Shown here piece after piece: positions 1-12,123 of a stretch of 64,000 bases of DNA. The translations under genes were made by a program, and so were the position numbers. Source of the stretch: Mytilus edulis (Eukaryota > Mollusca > Bivalvia > Mytilida > Mytilidae); contig NC_092348.1 of the NCBI RefSeq assembly GCF_963676685.1, positions 19,319,386 to 19,383,385 of the forward strand, in the 5' to 3' direction. Each line of letters opens with the position of its first letter. Position 1 is the stretch's first letter. The notes below the pieces were generated by a model. The model saw only the letters and a list, made by a program, of their open reading frames with translations. It was not told where the DNA came from and ran no database searches.

Positions 1-23
1 TTATTAATCTCCTGTGAGCTTGG

Positions 24-398
24 CACAGACAATCGTCTCAGAATTTTACCCCCTTATCATAATAATATATACCTTTATATAACACAAATTTTTTTTTAAA
101 GGTCAGGGGGTGAAGAAATTCGGTTATATGCTGATTTCACGGCTGTCGAAACCCACTAAAACTTGTTGTCGTAAATCTAAATTGATTTATCTTCACAATG
201 GTGTTTAACACGCCTACTAAGATAAATCAATTTAGATTTACAAAATGACAAATTTTAGTGCGGTTGTCAGTCGAGAAATCAACATATAACAAAATTTCGT
301 CACCCCCTCGACCCCTGACATTTTTTAAATTATGAGTTTATTACCTTGTGTTATATAAGGGTATATAGAAATTTTTCTTTCTGAGACCAGTGCCTGTG
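24..398. mobile_element. 375-bp foldback MITE with 8-bp target duplication
   Basis: The left end CACAGACAATCGTCTCAGA and the right end (inverted: CACAGGCACTGGTCTCAGA) form the TIRs. The inverted similarity continues inward through almost the whole element to a loop near 205-216, so it is a long imperfect hairpin. GAGCTTGG stands directly at both sides (16-23 and 399-406), an 8-bp TSD. There is no ORF. An 8-bp TSD fits hAT- or Merlin-type transposition; the superfamily is inference. It lies in the last visible intron of the roadblock gene. Confidence 0.85.
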
Positions 399-406
399 GA
401 GCTTGG

Positions 407-1031
407 TCATGGTAAGTAAAAGTATCTTATCTGATTAGAGTTAATCATCATGTTAATAAAATTAGTAAAAGCAAAAAACAAAATCAATCTGTGTTATAAA
501 TATTGTTAATATTGTTAAAATGTGTATGTGCACACAAATATATATAATAAATATATAATATACATAAGGCTACAAAACCTAAACCAAGAGCACATTTGAA
601 AGCATATAAAACACTAATTTAACTAGCAAAGTTTGTTGTAAGTTGTTAAATTTGTATGTAAAAAAGAGAAAGAAAGTCATGGTTTTTTTGTAAAGCATTA
701 AAGTGGACAAAAACTAGGCTCTGACATGTTATCATGGTTATGAAGCATTTAAAACTTGTGTATAATATCAGAATATTGTCTTTCAAACTAATTAATGTGT
801 GACAAAGACTTTTTTCAAAGTTTTGATAATTCAATTATGCAAATTTTTTTAACCACTGACAAAATACGGTGATTAATGTTTTTTACCTGAATCATCAGAA
901 TGATACAATCAATGCAAATATTCAAAAGACTGTTACTATTATCTGTCTTGAAATATCTACTTTAATAGAAACAGACAATGAAAATGATGTTACTAGACTC
1001 ATTTAATAAAACAATCTAGCTGTACACATAC
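407..1031. other. AT-rich intron sequence, no feature
   Basis: This is part of the DYNLRB intron that runs off the left edge. It contains (TA)-rich stretches near 540-560. I looked on the minus strand for the missing last DYNLRB exon, which should encode a short DYF-type C-terminus after a splice acceptor, and did not find it. Confidence 0.5.
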
Positions 1032-2700
1032 CAGGGGCTACCATAATTTCATGTTTTTTCGATCGTATCCTAAGGAATGTGAGGTCATTCTGTGGATCAA
1101 TGTCACGGACTGTACTTCTGGCTTTTGATGTCAGTTGTGTGATCAGACCAGCATACTGTACTGTTGTAGAATTATCAAGGGTTGTTCTGATGGGAATACC
1201 TGAAAATAGATTAGGTCATACAAACATCTGTAATTCTTTATACAATTTTTTTCAGGTACAAGCAATATGAAACCACATGTTTGTAAATTGATGATCATGA
1301 AGAACTTTAACTTGAAAATATTTTTTTCACAGATACCCTATTTATGTAAAAATCTGACTAAATAAAATAATCTGTTAGTAATATGAATATTGAAAGACTT
1401 GAAGCCCATTTTAAATGGTAAACGTATACATGGTATAAAACAAAGTCCAGAAATAAATTCAACGAATCAATCACTGATGGTGGTATTCATGGTATTGATG
1501 TTTACAGGGTTTTATTTAGCTTTTGGAAAAGATTTACTTAGAATTGTTGAAAATATACTTCATAAGATGCAGGGTAGCAATTCAGTGTTTTTTTTATCAT
1601 TTGTAATCAAACTTAACAGTTAAAATTTGCAACACATTTCTGGTCTATTATATCTATGAATGAATACAAAAAAATGTGCATTTGACCATCCATTCAACAA
1701 TGTTAGATATATCTAAGCATCATACCTTCCATATTAACAACAATAGTTCCAATGACCCCACGATGGCCTTGAATTCTCTTTAATGTTTCTTCTACTTCAG
1801 ACTGAAATATAATAATAAAAGAATGTAAAGATAAATTGGAGGTGAGTTATTTAATGTAGATGTCATATGAAGTACACTTTTAGAAGTTTAGAGATTTCAA
1901 AGAAGTTTGGCAAAAACCATGGAGAGCCGTGGATCTAGGGGTTAGTGCATTGGACTAAATGCAAATTTTCCGCCAGATGATATTTCATTCGGTTAAATTT
2001 TGCTGATCATATACACAAATTTCTCCATTTCCACACACCTCTCGACGGCTTCAAGAGGTTAGTGGGAATGACGAAAGAAGGGTTCTCCAGGTTAATGGAA
2101 GAATCTACCAGTACATACATACATTTTGTACAATACTCGCTAATTGCTATAGCAATGACGGACTTGTTACATGCTTTTCAAATGATGTTATCAAAAATTA
2201 AATACATGAACTTTTTCTATATCCATTTTAGGTAATCTTGTTTACAACTTGACATTTGGTTTTACAAGTGCTATGTACATGGTGTAAGAGTTTAAATGTG
2301 CATTATTTTTTACAAAAAAAAGTATTGAAATGCAATTCCAAGGATCTGTATACAAATTCTTGATGAGTCATACATCATTACATGGTCGATACTGCTCACC
2401 TGTTATCAAAATTGATTTTATATCAAAATCCCTCATGGGTACAAATCAATGTTAAACAACTTTTGGTGAATATGTCCTTAACGGCGAGTTACACTAACGA
2501 TATACAATCAACATAATTGGATTTTTTTCTCTCTTAACAATAAGAATAAAAAGTGTCAAAAATATGAGTGCAGAATATTTTGTGTTTTTCTCATCTCTTT
2601 TCATTTTTTATATCATCTGCAAGTTAAGTTTAATTGATTTAGGAAGATGGATTACTAAATCATCCTAAGTTTAAGATAAAGTGTATGTTATGCTTACCAT
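1032..2700 (-). CDS. DYNLRB: Dynein light chain roadblock-type (DYNLRB), 3' end missing
   Basis: Non-catalytic light chain of cytoplasmic dynein; it dimerises and binds the dynein intermediate chain. Exons on the minus strand: 2698-2700 (only the ATG, followed by donor GTAAGC), 1726-1801 and 1032-1199. All junctions are GT-AG and phases agree (0, 1, 1). Exon 2 gives [19 protein letters not shown] and exon 3 gives [11 protein letters not shown], then [20 protein letters not shown]-type sequence and EIMVAP, matching the vertebrate family nearly residue for residue. 82 residues are visible against about 96 in the family. The missing 14 or so (the DYFLIVIQNP-like tail) should be in a final exon left of base 1. 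The intron between exons 3 and 4 carries the 24-398 MITE. Whether it is DYNLRB1 or DYNLRB2 cannot be told here. Confidence 0.95.
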
Positions 2701-3255
2701 TTTTGTGTGTGTTGTTTATGTTGTAGACTTGCTTGTGTTGAAAAAGATCTTTCCTTGGTTACAACTTTTGATTTGACATGCGTGAACTTGATTTCCGTTC
2801 TAATCACAATATAGCCTCCAAGAAAAAAATTGATTATTTAATGATCTGGTATAGTCTAAAATATGTGTTTAATTTATTGTTCATGTTTATGAATATGAGT
2901 GTAACATATGTAATATGCCTTTGTGTTCTCTTTGTACATGTATAAGAAAAAACTATTATTTTTCTACTGTTTTTTATTTACAACTCTACATTCTAGGTAC
3001 CAGTTAAAAATGACAGGTGCGCGCGAAATTTTAAATCAACATTGTTCTTCTTGTAAGAAACTGGAAATTCTTATTGGAAGTCCTTGGAAGACCTGGGAAG
3101 AAATTATGGAATAAATTTTTATTGTAATACTTAACTTGAGGATAGGTATAGATCGAGTCAGAGACATATATATATATATTTACAGATCTAACATTGTTGG
3201 GTTGATGTTTAGACGAGTTGTATATATATATTTGAGGAGACGTCAGCTCTAACAA
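2701..3255. other. Upstream region of DYNLRB and flank of the Penelope fragment
   Basis: The 5' UTR and promoter of DYNLRB should lie just right of 2700 on the minus strand; I see no clear TATA box. A short plus-strand ORF (2923-3114) follows a T-rich tract. It has no recognisable family and I do not call it a gene. There is a short TA-rich run near 3166-3180. Confidence 0.4.
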
Positions 3256-3849
3256 ATAAGTCTTTCAGACTTGCTGGTCTCCGAAAAGCTAAGACAGGAG
3301 GATTGGGAAAGATCTTGGATAAATAAAAGCTGTACAATTGCAGGATGGTGCAAGTCATGTGGTAACAGACGTTGCCTGACTTGTCAACAAATACTGAATA
3401 CTCAAACATTCACTTGCCACTCGACTGGGTCTGTGTACACTATATATTGCAATGTAACTTGCAAAACCCAGAATGTTGTATACCTCCTTCAGTGTCGATG
3501 TGGCATGCAGTATGTTGGCGAGAGAGAGCAGCCATTTAACAAACGCATGAATGGTCATCGAAGTGACTACACTTGCAAGCCCGACCTACCCGTAAGTCGT
3601 CATTTGAGATCACCTGGACACACACAAGCTGATCTCAAAAACCTTACCATCACAATCATAGACCACAACGAGGGTTGGTCGAAGGTCGACAAAGTCGCTC
3701 GGGAAAGATTTTGGATAAGAAAGTTACGGACAGTTTCCCCAGAGGGCATAAATGAAAAAAACATAGAACGAGTCCTTCATTTTCCTGTGACCACCTGTTT
3801 AAACAACGCCGGATTTAGTACTGGCTTTACAGTTCGAAATTATTTTTAA
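3256..3849 (+). pseudogene. Penelope-like retroelement, GIY-YIG endonuclease remnant
   Basis: Penelope-like elements encode a reverse transcriptase followed by a GIY-YIG nuclease that nicks the target. Here only the C-terminal nuclease part remains. In order: SLSDLLVSEKL (linker typical of the end of the RT/start of the EN), a cysteine cluster CKSCGNRRCLTC (CxxC...CxxC), then VVYLLQC...MQYVGE (the GIY and YIG halves), NKRMNGHR (conserved Arg and His) and VARERFWIRKL (helix carrying the conserved Glu). The frame is open to the stop at 3847-3849, but upstream it hits a stop at 3250 and no RT can be found, so the copy is 5'-truncated. No start codon suits the ORF; the frame simply enters at TTG. 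Confidence 0.85.
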
Positions 3850-4667
3850 AAATAACAGTTTAAATTACAGGTTTCCATTGATTCGGGATGATGTATAAGT
3901 ACGTTGCCACGTTCAATTATTTTACCTCATTATATAAAACTTATTTTTTCAATCATTATTAGACTGCTATTCGTTTGGGAGGCTTAAATATGTAGTTTCT
4001 GTTGTAATTGCCCTACCGTTGTCTAATTTATACCATCCTGGATCGGTTAGGACATTTTTGATCTTTTTGTTTGAGGACTGCCCTCAATGCAGTTATAACA
4101 TCTCAACTGTCACAACCTTTGGCAATCTAGAGTTGTGCCAGTTCACAACGAAAATAACTACTTTCATTTGACATATCTTAGTAATCTTTGCGCCGTGTTT
4201 GGAAATTTAAAATTGTATCAGCGTCTGTGGTGTTGGCTTAAATTGTATAAATTCAAGATTTAGAAAAAGTATCTCAGTTTGAATATATTGACATGATTCA
4301 TTTGACATCGTGCTATTATTGAAGAAGGATATCTGTTATCCGAAATATCTAATATTTGTATATTTTATAGTTATTTAATGGTGATGTTGTACCCTTTTTG
4401 ACTTGTTATATATATATATATATATACACGTATACAAATCCTTGATGGCGCGTAGCAACCCGTACGCATTTAACGCAGTTGCGTACACATCGAAGATCAT
4501 CGGCGAAGAATCGAAAATTTGAAAGAAAAAAAAAATGGTAAACCTAGTTAGAATAAAACTAGAGAAATAGAATAAATAAAAAAGTATTATAAAATTATGT
4601 TAATAGTCACTTTATAACTATATTTTCTAATTTATTTCATTTTGGAAGATTCAAATAGAAGTAAAAT
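3850..4667. other. 3' flank of the Penelope remnant, with TA microsatellite
   Basis: Probably in part the 3' UTR of the Penelope copy. A (TA)n run lies at about 4409-4426. No ORF or inverted repeat of note. Confidence 0.4.
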
Positions 4668-4828
4668 ATACAAAAAAGAAGATGTGGTATGATTTCCAAT
4701 GAGACAACTATCCACAAAAGACCAAAATGACACAGACATTAACAACTATTGGTCACCGTACGGCCTTCAACAATGAGCAAAGCCCATACCGCATAGTCAG
4801 CTATAATAGGCCCCGACGGTTCTAAAGA
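4668..4828 (+). repeat. Dispersed repeat family A, copy 1
   Basis: Family A is defined here by AGATGTGGTATGA...CCAATGAGACAAC...CCGTACGGCCTTCAACA...AGCAAAGCC. At least eleven further copies or fragments occur in the window, in both orientations. The right end of this copy abuts the 4829-7893 element, so the element inserted in or next to it. Confidence 0.85.
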
Positions 4829-5162
4829 CACTGGTGGTAAGCGGTAGTCGTAACTTAAACTTAAAGTTACGACCATCCGAAAATGGGAGACAACTCTAGG
4901 GATAAGCACGGCATTTCTTTTCCGATTTTCGTGCAGTAAAAGGTTTATAATGAGCCAAACCGCTTGTCTCATACATACTAATCTTCAGTGCGTTGATATT
5001 GGAACAAAATTTAATGCATCAAAACATTCCAATTTTCGCCGGTAAAATAGTCATTAAAAAATACAAGCATGATGGTCGTAACTAAATAGTCCTAAATAAA
5101 CAAAAATGTTGAGGATATGGTCGTAACTTAAATTTGTGATGTTCGTAACTCTTTATTAAATA

Positions 5163-5470
5163 AGAACGAATCAGGCAAGCCAAGAGTTTTAAACGTCTCT
5201 TATATTATATGAATATATTATATGATATATTTGTGAAGATTTTATTTTTTATTTTTACTTACAACGTATAATATAGCAATTTCAATATGTGTAACACTTA
5301 TCAATTCAAAATTTTAAAAAGTTTTCAAATATTATTTTTTGGTGAATTTTAATTAAAGTTTGATTTAAAATCAAAATTTTTAAATGTTTTGGACCGAATA
5401 AGGCAAGTCAAGAGTTTCAAACGTGTCTTTTATCGTATGAATATATTATATTAAATATTTGTGAAGTTGT
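5163..5470 (+). repeat. Two direct copies of an approximately 80-bp unit
   Basis: 5163-5240 and 5392-5470 share 'gaat(c/a)aggcaag(c/t)caagagttt', 'aaacgt(c/g)tcttttat' and 'atgaatatattatat', ending in 'atttgtgaag'. They lie inside the left half of the 4829-7893 element. Confidence 0.7.
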
Positions 5471-6737
5471 TTTCACCAAATAATAAAAACTAAAAGGGGT
5501 GAAGTGTGGGAGGTGGTACCTTTAAAGTGCGAAACGGAAAAAATTTGGAACGAATCGAACAAAACAATACAAAATGAAATGAACAGTCATTGTTACTTAA
5601 AGTATAATGTATGAAATTAACCAAGAGGCAAATAGTTGTTGGCTTTTTTTTTTTTTTTTAACAAATTGGACATCACATGAAATAACAGTATCCTGTTTTT
5701 TCTTCTTCAGATTTTAGATCTATTGAAAAGATAAACTTTTCTAAAAACCATTTGAGGATGTACCTACTAGGTGGATTTTTTTTAAAATATACAATTTAAA
5801 ATTGATACATTTAATAAATCAAACGAGCATCAAAATAAGTTAAAACATTGATAGATTATGGAGGTCGTTATAGCGAGACTAGATCATACTCGTGAACTTG
5901 CGCCCGTACCTGAATTAAAGAACATACGCTTTATTTTAGCCTGGATTTTTAGAAGTCGTATTGTCGTTTGTACGAAGTACATGTATGATTATTACCCGTG
6001 GTTACATTAAATCCTGAATACGTCTATTGATACCATGCCAAATTGCCTTCGTTGAAATTATTCAAACATCCCATAGAGCAAATAGCACGGATGATTAATA
6101 TCACAACCGTGTTTAAGCGACCCGTACATGCAGGTCATAAATTAATTTGTTGAATGAAATCAAATCGGTAACTACTGATGGGTGCCGTAGAAGGTCCCCA
6201 GGAGTCTTGAGCGATAATTTCTTGTCATGGGTTGTAATACTGAATCCATGGGATCGCAATGAACCTGGTGTTGGCTTCGGACGTAGGAGGTTGTTGATCT
6301 CTATTCTACACTGTTATCCGCTATACACACTGAACTTAAGAATGGAACCAAATACATGTATGAGTAGCTTGTAGCCAGGATAATATTAAAAGATAGATTT
6401 TTATGTTTCAACTCAGCGTGCTGGTCTTTCAAAGCTGAATACATTTATACAATATAAACATATAACATACACATTATTTTCACCCTGCAGTGTATGTGAT
6501 AGTTGCTGCAGTACATTCAGTTTTACCTTTTAATGTTATCCTGGCTACAAACTAGTATTTTAAATTAAAATCAGCGTGTGTAGCAGTGTAAAATATATAT
6601 CAACGATATTACTACTTTCGAGGTTAACACAATGTTCATTGCGACACCATGGATTCAGTTTTCAATCCGTACCAATGTACCAATACTTTAACGAATATCA
6701 ATGATATACTGCAATATATGATCGTTATGTAACCGAT

Positions 6738-7050
6738 AAACAAGAATGTGTCTAAAGTACACGAATGCCCCATCTGCACTACCATTTTCTATGTTCAGTG
6801 GACCGTGAAAATGGGGTAAAATCTCTAATTTGGCATTAGAATTAGAAGGGTCATATCATAGGGAACATGTGTACTAAGTTTCAAGATGATTGGACTTCAA
6901 CTTCTGAATCATCAAAAACTACCTCGACCAAAAACTTTAACCAGGAACGGGATAGACGGGCGGACGAACAGACGAACAGACGAACAGACGAACGGACGGT
7001 AAGGACATACAAACAGACCAGAAAACGTAATGCCCATATATGGGGCATAC
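6738..7050 (+). repeat. Dispersed repeat family B, copy 1
   Basis: Family B runs from AACAAGAATGTGTC through TTTCTATGTTCAGTGGACCG, AACATGTGTACTAAGTTTCA and GATTGGACTTCAACTT, then a GGAC/GAACAGAC microsatellite (here 6960-7002), to AATGCCC...GGGGCAT. Other copies: 20746-21046, 33987-34233 (minus), 51321-51583. Nested inside the 4829-7893 element. Confidence 0.85.
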
Positions 7051-7893
7051 AAATAAAGAAAATACGTTAAAAACTCCAAGTATCCTTAGTGCATTTGAGG
7101 ATCTAATTTCATCTTGAACGACCAAAAACCCAAAGCATGGTACATGTATTAGAAGGCAAATGGTTTAAAAGAACTACTAACGCTGATTAAAAGTTAAAGA
7201 TGATTGTTCAAAACTGTACGTTCAATAATTTCATCTGCCGACATTGCAGATAATAAAAAGTCGTTTATAAAAAAAAATTAAAAACAAATATGAGGGAATA
7301 CATGTGTATATAACATTTTTTTGCCTTAACGTACAGTAAAAAATATATCAATACTCAACCCTTGAATAGTTTTCACTGTTACTCCTAACTCATGGGCGTT
7401 TGGAATACATCAGAACTGTGTATGTTTGATAATTCTTTAGCTTAATTTCTGCATACCATTATCAGAGTAACAAATATTATTGTGTGTAGCAAGACATATA
7501 TAAATGACAAATGAGTTTATTACTTTTACTTTTAAAATATACTAATAAAAGTTCGTCCAAATACTAGAGTTACGGTCATCTTTCAAAGTTACCACCGTCT
7601 TATGTCGGTTACGACCATCATCCAAAATACTATAGTTGACTTTACGGCCATCACAAATTTTAAGTTACGACCATCATGCTCGAATTTTTGAATGACTACC
7701 TTACGAAAATTGGAATGATTTTATGTATCGAATTTGGTTTCAATATCAACGCACTCACGATAAGTGTATATGATACCAGTGGTTTGGCTCAAGTGAACAT
7801 TTTACTGCACGAAAATCGGAAAAGAAAAACTTATCCCTAGAGTTGTCTCCCATTTTCGGATGGTCGTCACATAAAATCCGCTTACCACCAGTG

Positions 7894-9038
7894 AAAGAGA
7901 CCACGGGCAACGAGTCATTCTTCTAATTAGTCTGTGAGGCATGTATAATCTTGCATACGTCGTTTTTTTTTTTTCTAATTTGACGATCAACGCGTTTTCA
8001 CTTTTTTATTACGCTCGGTCGTGTAGGACGGGTGCCTCGTTCAACGTACCCCTACGATTTAATTATACGTGCCTCGAGATTTACAGTGCTTATTCTCCAT
8101 GTTCAAAATTTAAAGTGCTTGAACTTCACCTTGCTTGGTAAAAATAAAAGTCTCTGAGTCTCGTTTTAGAAGTTTATAAAAAGAAATCGGAAATAATTTG
8201 ACTATTTTTCTTGTAGATTTCGGGACTTCAAACGTGTTAATATATTGTTAAAGGTTTCCAAACTATGATGTTATAAACAAGGATTTATACCCGGAAATCT
8301 TTAATATACTGCAACGACAGAATGAGCTTTCAGTACCATGAGACGAGAAATTAATGAAAATGAATCATTTATCTGGGCTTGGTCTATTGGACTGATTCAG
8401 CGAAAAACAAATTTCAACAGATATAAAATAAAACATATACTAGTATATATAGGGAGTAAGGTAATTCTATTGATGAATGTATTTTCTCAATAAAAACTTG
8501 CCATTTAAATTGCACAGTTGGGATTTTGCAATGAATATAGTGGGTTGAGACTGATTATATAGGTAACAATTAAAATATTTATATTATTGGTGGTGGCACT
8601 ATATACTTTTAATTGTACCTATAGTAATATATAAACAAGCTCTACCCCGCACTACACAGTAGAAGGGTTTTTTTCTCATTTTTTCAAAAAATTATTTATT
8701 TTCAAAAGTTGACAAGTTAGTCATGAAAATAAGATTTCTGTGAGCTCATTTTAAGTCCCAGGAAATCGCGAGAATTCAGGATTTTGCACCATTCTCTTCA
8801 GAGCTTCCAGACCCCTCGCATTATGACTTTCTTCCCCGGCATAGAGTTCTGAACTGAGAACATAATTATGTTGCCGGTTACTAAGAGTTTGGACTTTAAT
8901 AAATTGATCCGAGTGTAATATCGAACGAAACTTTTCAGCTTTTTTTTGTGTCAATTTTTTCATTTTTTTTTTTAGGTAAAGCATTAAGTCTTGGCTGCCT
9001 GAGTTCGTATACCGTCACTCAGGTATACAGTATACAGG
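7894..9038. other. No gene seen; one small hairpin
   Basis: Contains the hairpin at 8558-8623 and T-rich runs near 8665-8700 and 8940-8975. A minus-strand ORF at 8751-8984 (77 codons, lysine-rich start) has no recognisable family and is not called. Confidence 0.4.
8558..8623. repeat. 66-bp hairpin (miniature inverted repeat)
   Basis: TATAGGTAACAATTAAAA on the left pairs with TTTTAATTGTACCTATA on the right, leaving a loop of roughly 30 bases rich in GGTGGTGG. It may be a tiny MITE; no clear TSD beyond TA. Confidence 0.6.
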
Positions 9039-9040
9039 TC

Positions 9041-9170
9041 AGTGGCGAATCCATGACTTTTTATAAAAAGGGGGGGGCGCTCCCATCATACTTCAGTGAT
9101 TCCCTAAATAATCAACCAAATTTTTCCCACTAAAAGGAGGACGTGGGCCCCAAGCCCCCTTGATCATCTG
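9041..9170 (+). repeat. Family C (CAGTGGCGGATCCA) partial copy
   Basis: Starts CAGTGGCGAATCCATGACTT and resembles the copies at 11972-12118, 19343-19506 and 21095-21255. It includes a G8 run. The right TIR is not recognisable. Confidence 0.65.
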
Positions 9171-9589
9171 TTGGGCCGAACAAAAGTATTCGTCATCTAC
9201 TCATTTGATTTTTCAAGTACAAACCAGTTATTAAAAGACGAAGAATTCCCTAAAAAACTGAAAATTGTTTATCATAGTGTTTTTAGCTGTTTTTGCTTAC
9301 ACGTAACATATATTTGTCCAATTTAATTTGGTTGAAATAGAATTATTCTATTCTTTATAGCAATTTTTTTAACCAAAAATAATACTTATGCTTATATCAT
9401 CAGAAAATGAAAACAATCCAACGCCAATAAAAACGACCAAACATCAAGTGCATTGGTAGATGAAAATAAGATTCCTTATATAAACAACAACGAATCTTTC
9501 TCTTAAAGTCAAGATTATGAAAATAACCCAAAGTTGTATAAAATCAAATTCCGGTCTTCATATATTAAAACAAGCTTATTAACCTTAGT

Positions 9590-11230
9590 TTAGTTTAAAC
9601 ATATTTCATTTGCATAACGGTAGCAAAAGGGATTGGACACAAGTTATAACAACATTAGAGACGTCCTCTCCCAATATAAATATAAACACAAAGTACATTA
9701 GATAATGGCGAAAAAAGCAACAAAAAAAAAGCATAGTAGTAATGCATGTAATACATACTTCAAACAAAAATTAGAAATAAAAAGAAAAAAAATACAATAT
9801 AATAAGGAATAATAATGAAACAACTGGACTGGAGTGAAAGATTGTAAAGTAGAAATTTAGAAAGTTAATTGATTGTTTTAAATCTTTGTGTTATTCTGAT
9901 ATAAGATTGTACGGACTCAAAAATGTCTCTGTTTTGCTGAAAAGAAAGGTCTCCGTCACCAGCTAACAGAAGCTCAATGGATATAGCATAACGTTCTAAT
10001 TTAGAAAACAGTATTTCTCTTGCTTCGTTGTGAAAAGCGCACTCTAAAAAATAGTGTATACTATCCTCAACAGGGTGGCCACAGCTGCATGCCGGACTTG
10101 GTTTAATATTAACACGATGTAAATCTGAATTTAAAGAACTGCACATATTTCTCAAACGTGTATGAATGATATTAAGTTTTCTATCCCCACAACTAAAATA
10201 GGAAGGTGGCTGTATCAATTTTGACTTCATCTTTCGTTTAAAAATATTTATATTTTTGGACGTACGTATGTCGGGGGTAAGTCTATTCCATTCAATAGTA
10301 GTGGATGGGGAAAAGGATTTTCTAGTTATGTCTAGTCTATAACCGGGTACTACATAATTATTACTGTTTCGCAAATCGTAGTTAGATACTTGACTAACAA
10401 GCGGGGGCATTAAATCACAGAGATAATCAGGGGCAGTCCCATTATGTAAAGAATAGAACATATTGAGCTTTCTGGATTTTCTTCTGTCCACAAGCAATTG
10501 CCAGCCAGTTTCAAAATATATAGCTTCCCGACTAGCAAACACGGGCAACCCAGTTACTAACCTCCCTGCTTCTAACTGAACATGTTCTAAATTGTCGGCT
10601 TCTTGTTGAGTACAACCATCCCATAACTCACATGCATATTCCATAACGGGTCTTATAAAAGTTAAATATATACGAGCAAGATAATTTCTATTCAATACAT
10701 ATTTCAATTTTTTAAGAACATTTAATCTTGTGCTTGCACACTTTAAAATATTTTCTATATGTGTATGGAATTTACCATTGGAATCAAAAGTAATCCCTAA
10801 GTGTTTATGACAGGAGCCAAATTCTACTAATTGGTTTTGAAATTCTATTTCAATATCATCTGGGGAAGTATGGCAGGAGAATATCATAGCCTTTGTCTTA
10901 TTAGGGTTAAAATTAATAAGCCAATCTTTAGACCATACTGAAATTTGTTCTAAATCGCTGTTTAAGACTTCCTCTATAGTGTAAGGGTTATTGCTGGAAT
11001 AAGAAAGAGATGTATCATCAGCAAACAATCGAGTTAGACTTGTCAAATTATCAGCTATGTCATTTACATAAATAAGAAATAGTAGGGGACCTAATACGGA
11101 GCCTTGAGGAACTCCTGCATTAGTATTATCAAAAGGCGAATAGGCATTTGAAACAAAAACGCTTTGTTTTCTATTTGAAATATAACTTTCAAACCATTTA
11201 TATAGATTTCCATCAATACCATACGCTTTT
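9590..11230 (-). pseudogene. LINE reverse transcriptase, 5'-truncated copy
   Basis: Minus-strand reading from 11230 gives RT fingers/palm: AYGIDGNLYKWFESYISNRK, then GVPQGSVLGPLLFLIYVNDI (RT motif B region), then LTRLFADDTSL with the FADD catalytic centre, NPNKTKAMIF, HLGITFDSNGKFHTHI and RPVMEYACELWDG. A C-terminal CSCGHPVEDSIHYFLEC (C-x-C-x7-H-x4-C) zinc-binding motif follows. The longest ATG ORF is 9865-11046 (393 codons, stop at 9865-9867), but the frame is open up to a TAA just beyond 11229, so the first RT motifs and the endonuclease are missing. Bases 9590-9864 are the 3' UTR; its last 105 bases recur at 52591-52695. Clade probably Jockey/CR1-like, uncertain. Confidence 0.93.
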
Positions 11231-11966
11231 TAACCATGATTGGGATACATTCCTCCGGTTATACCTGTAATAAAAGGGTTAATAAGAGGAATAGATATAT
11301 AGATTCCAATTTTAATCAACGAATTGTTTAAAGCCGATTAAAGAATTAAGGGCTATAATGTTTACCCGTACATTTTTTCGGCTATTTTTCGTGTGTTTTA
11401 ATAACTTTCAAAGATCATGTAAATATCTTCTATGAAATTCGTAAAGTTGTTTAAGAATATAGGTAAACAAAGTTAAAAAAAAAGTTACTTCCATGTGTAT
11501 AAACGACCGTTCTTAATGAGTTGATGCTACTTAAAATAAGAGTCCAGAGTTTGGAATATGTCTGGAATAAAAAGAAATATATACTAGCAATGTCGGGAAT
11601 AGAGAAGTCGTTGACCAATCGCATATATATCACAAATGAGGGTTTAAGGTAGTTAAATGGACTTCAAATGTACAACTGACATATGGTAGAAAACACATCA
11701 ACCACAGAAAAAATAGTAATATTTATTAAATCAAAATAACGCTAAAATATTTACAATAAATTCGTAATAACACAATCTATTTTAAACAAAGAAAACACAA
11801 CAACAATTGATTGGAATGATTTCAGTTTGGACGTATACTTGAACTGCTTTTGCCATGTTTTAATATAATAATGTCAAAAACTGGTCTGCGCACTATTTAA
11901 ATACTAGAAAGACCTATGGATCATTAGCAATTGCATTAAATCGCCAAAGCATTTACTCACAATAGT
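11231..11966. other. No gene seen
   Basis: AT-rich sequence left of a family C element. A 60-codon ORF on the minus strand (11451-11633) shows no family features. Confidence 0.4.
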
Positions 11967-11971
11967 ACTAG

Positions 11972-12118
11972 CAGTGGCGGATTAAAGGCCCCTACCCCCC
12001 CCCCCCCCCCCCCTTTATGTGGAAAATTTTAGTTGGTTATATAGGGAACCACTGAAGCGTGCAGGACCGTCTCCCTCTTAGGTTGACAGTGGGTCCCCAA
12101 TTTCTAGATTCGGCTCTG
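11972..12118. mobile_element. Family C MITE, 147 bp, TSD ACTAG
   Basis: Ends CAGTGGCGGATT and (inverted) CAGAGCCGAATC, flanked on both sides by ACTAG (11967-11971, 12119-12123). Contains a C run of about 20 at 11995-12013. Confidence 0.8.
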
Positions 12119-12123
12119 ACTAG

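Larger units (their letters stand above)
4829..7893. mobile_element. 3.07-kb DNA element with about 325-bp TIRs, TSD AAAGA
   Basis: The two ends are long inverted repeats: 4829-5155 and 7570-7893 share CACTGGTGGTAAGCGG, CGACCATCCGAAAATGGGAG, ACAACTCTAGGGATAAG, GATTTTCGTGCAGTAAAA, GTGCGTTGATATTG and GCATGATGGTCGTAACT. AAAGA flanks both sides (4824-4828, 7894-7898), a 5-bp TSD. There is no transposase ORF, so it is non-autonomous. CAC-type ends and a 5-bp TSD recall Transib, but this is only a suggestion. The arms hold irregular iterations of 'atggtcgtaac'. The interior holds the 5163-5470 duplication and a family B copy. Confidence 0.88.

Noticed and set aside
1390-1623. 77-codon plus-strand ORF in the DYNLRB intron
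   Set aside because: Antisense within an intron, no family resemblance, AT-driven composition.
4409-4426. TATA box at the TA run
   Set aside because: It is a simple (TA)n microsatellite with no gene downstream.
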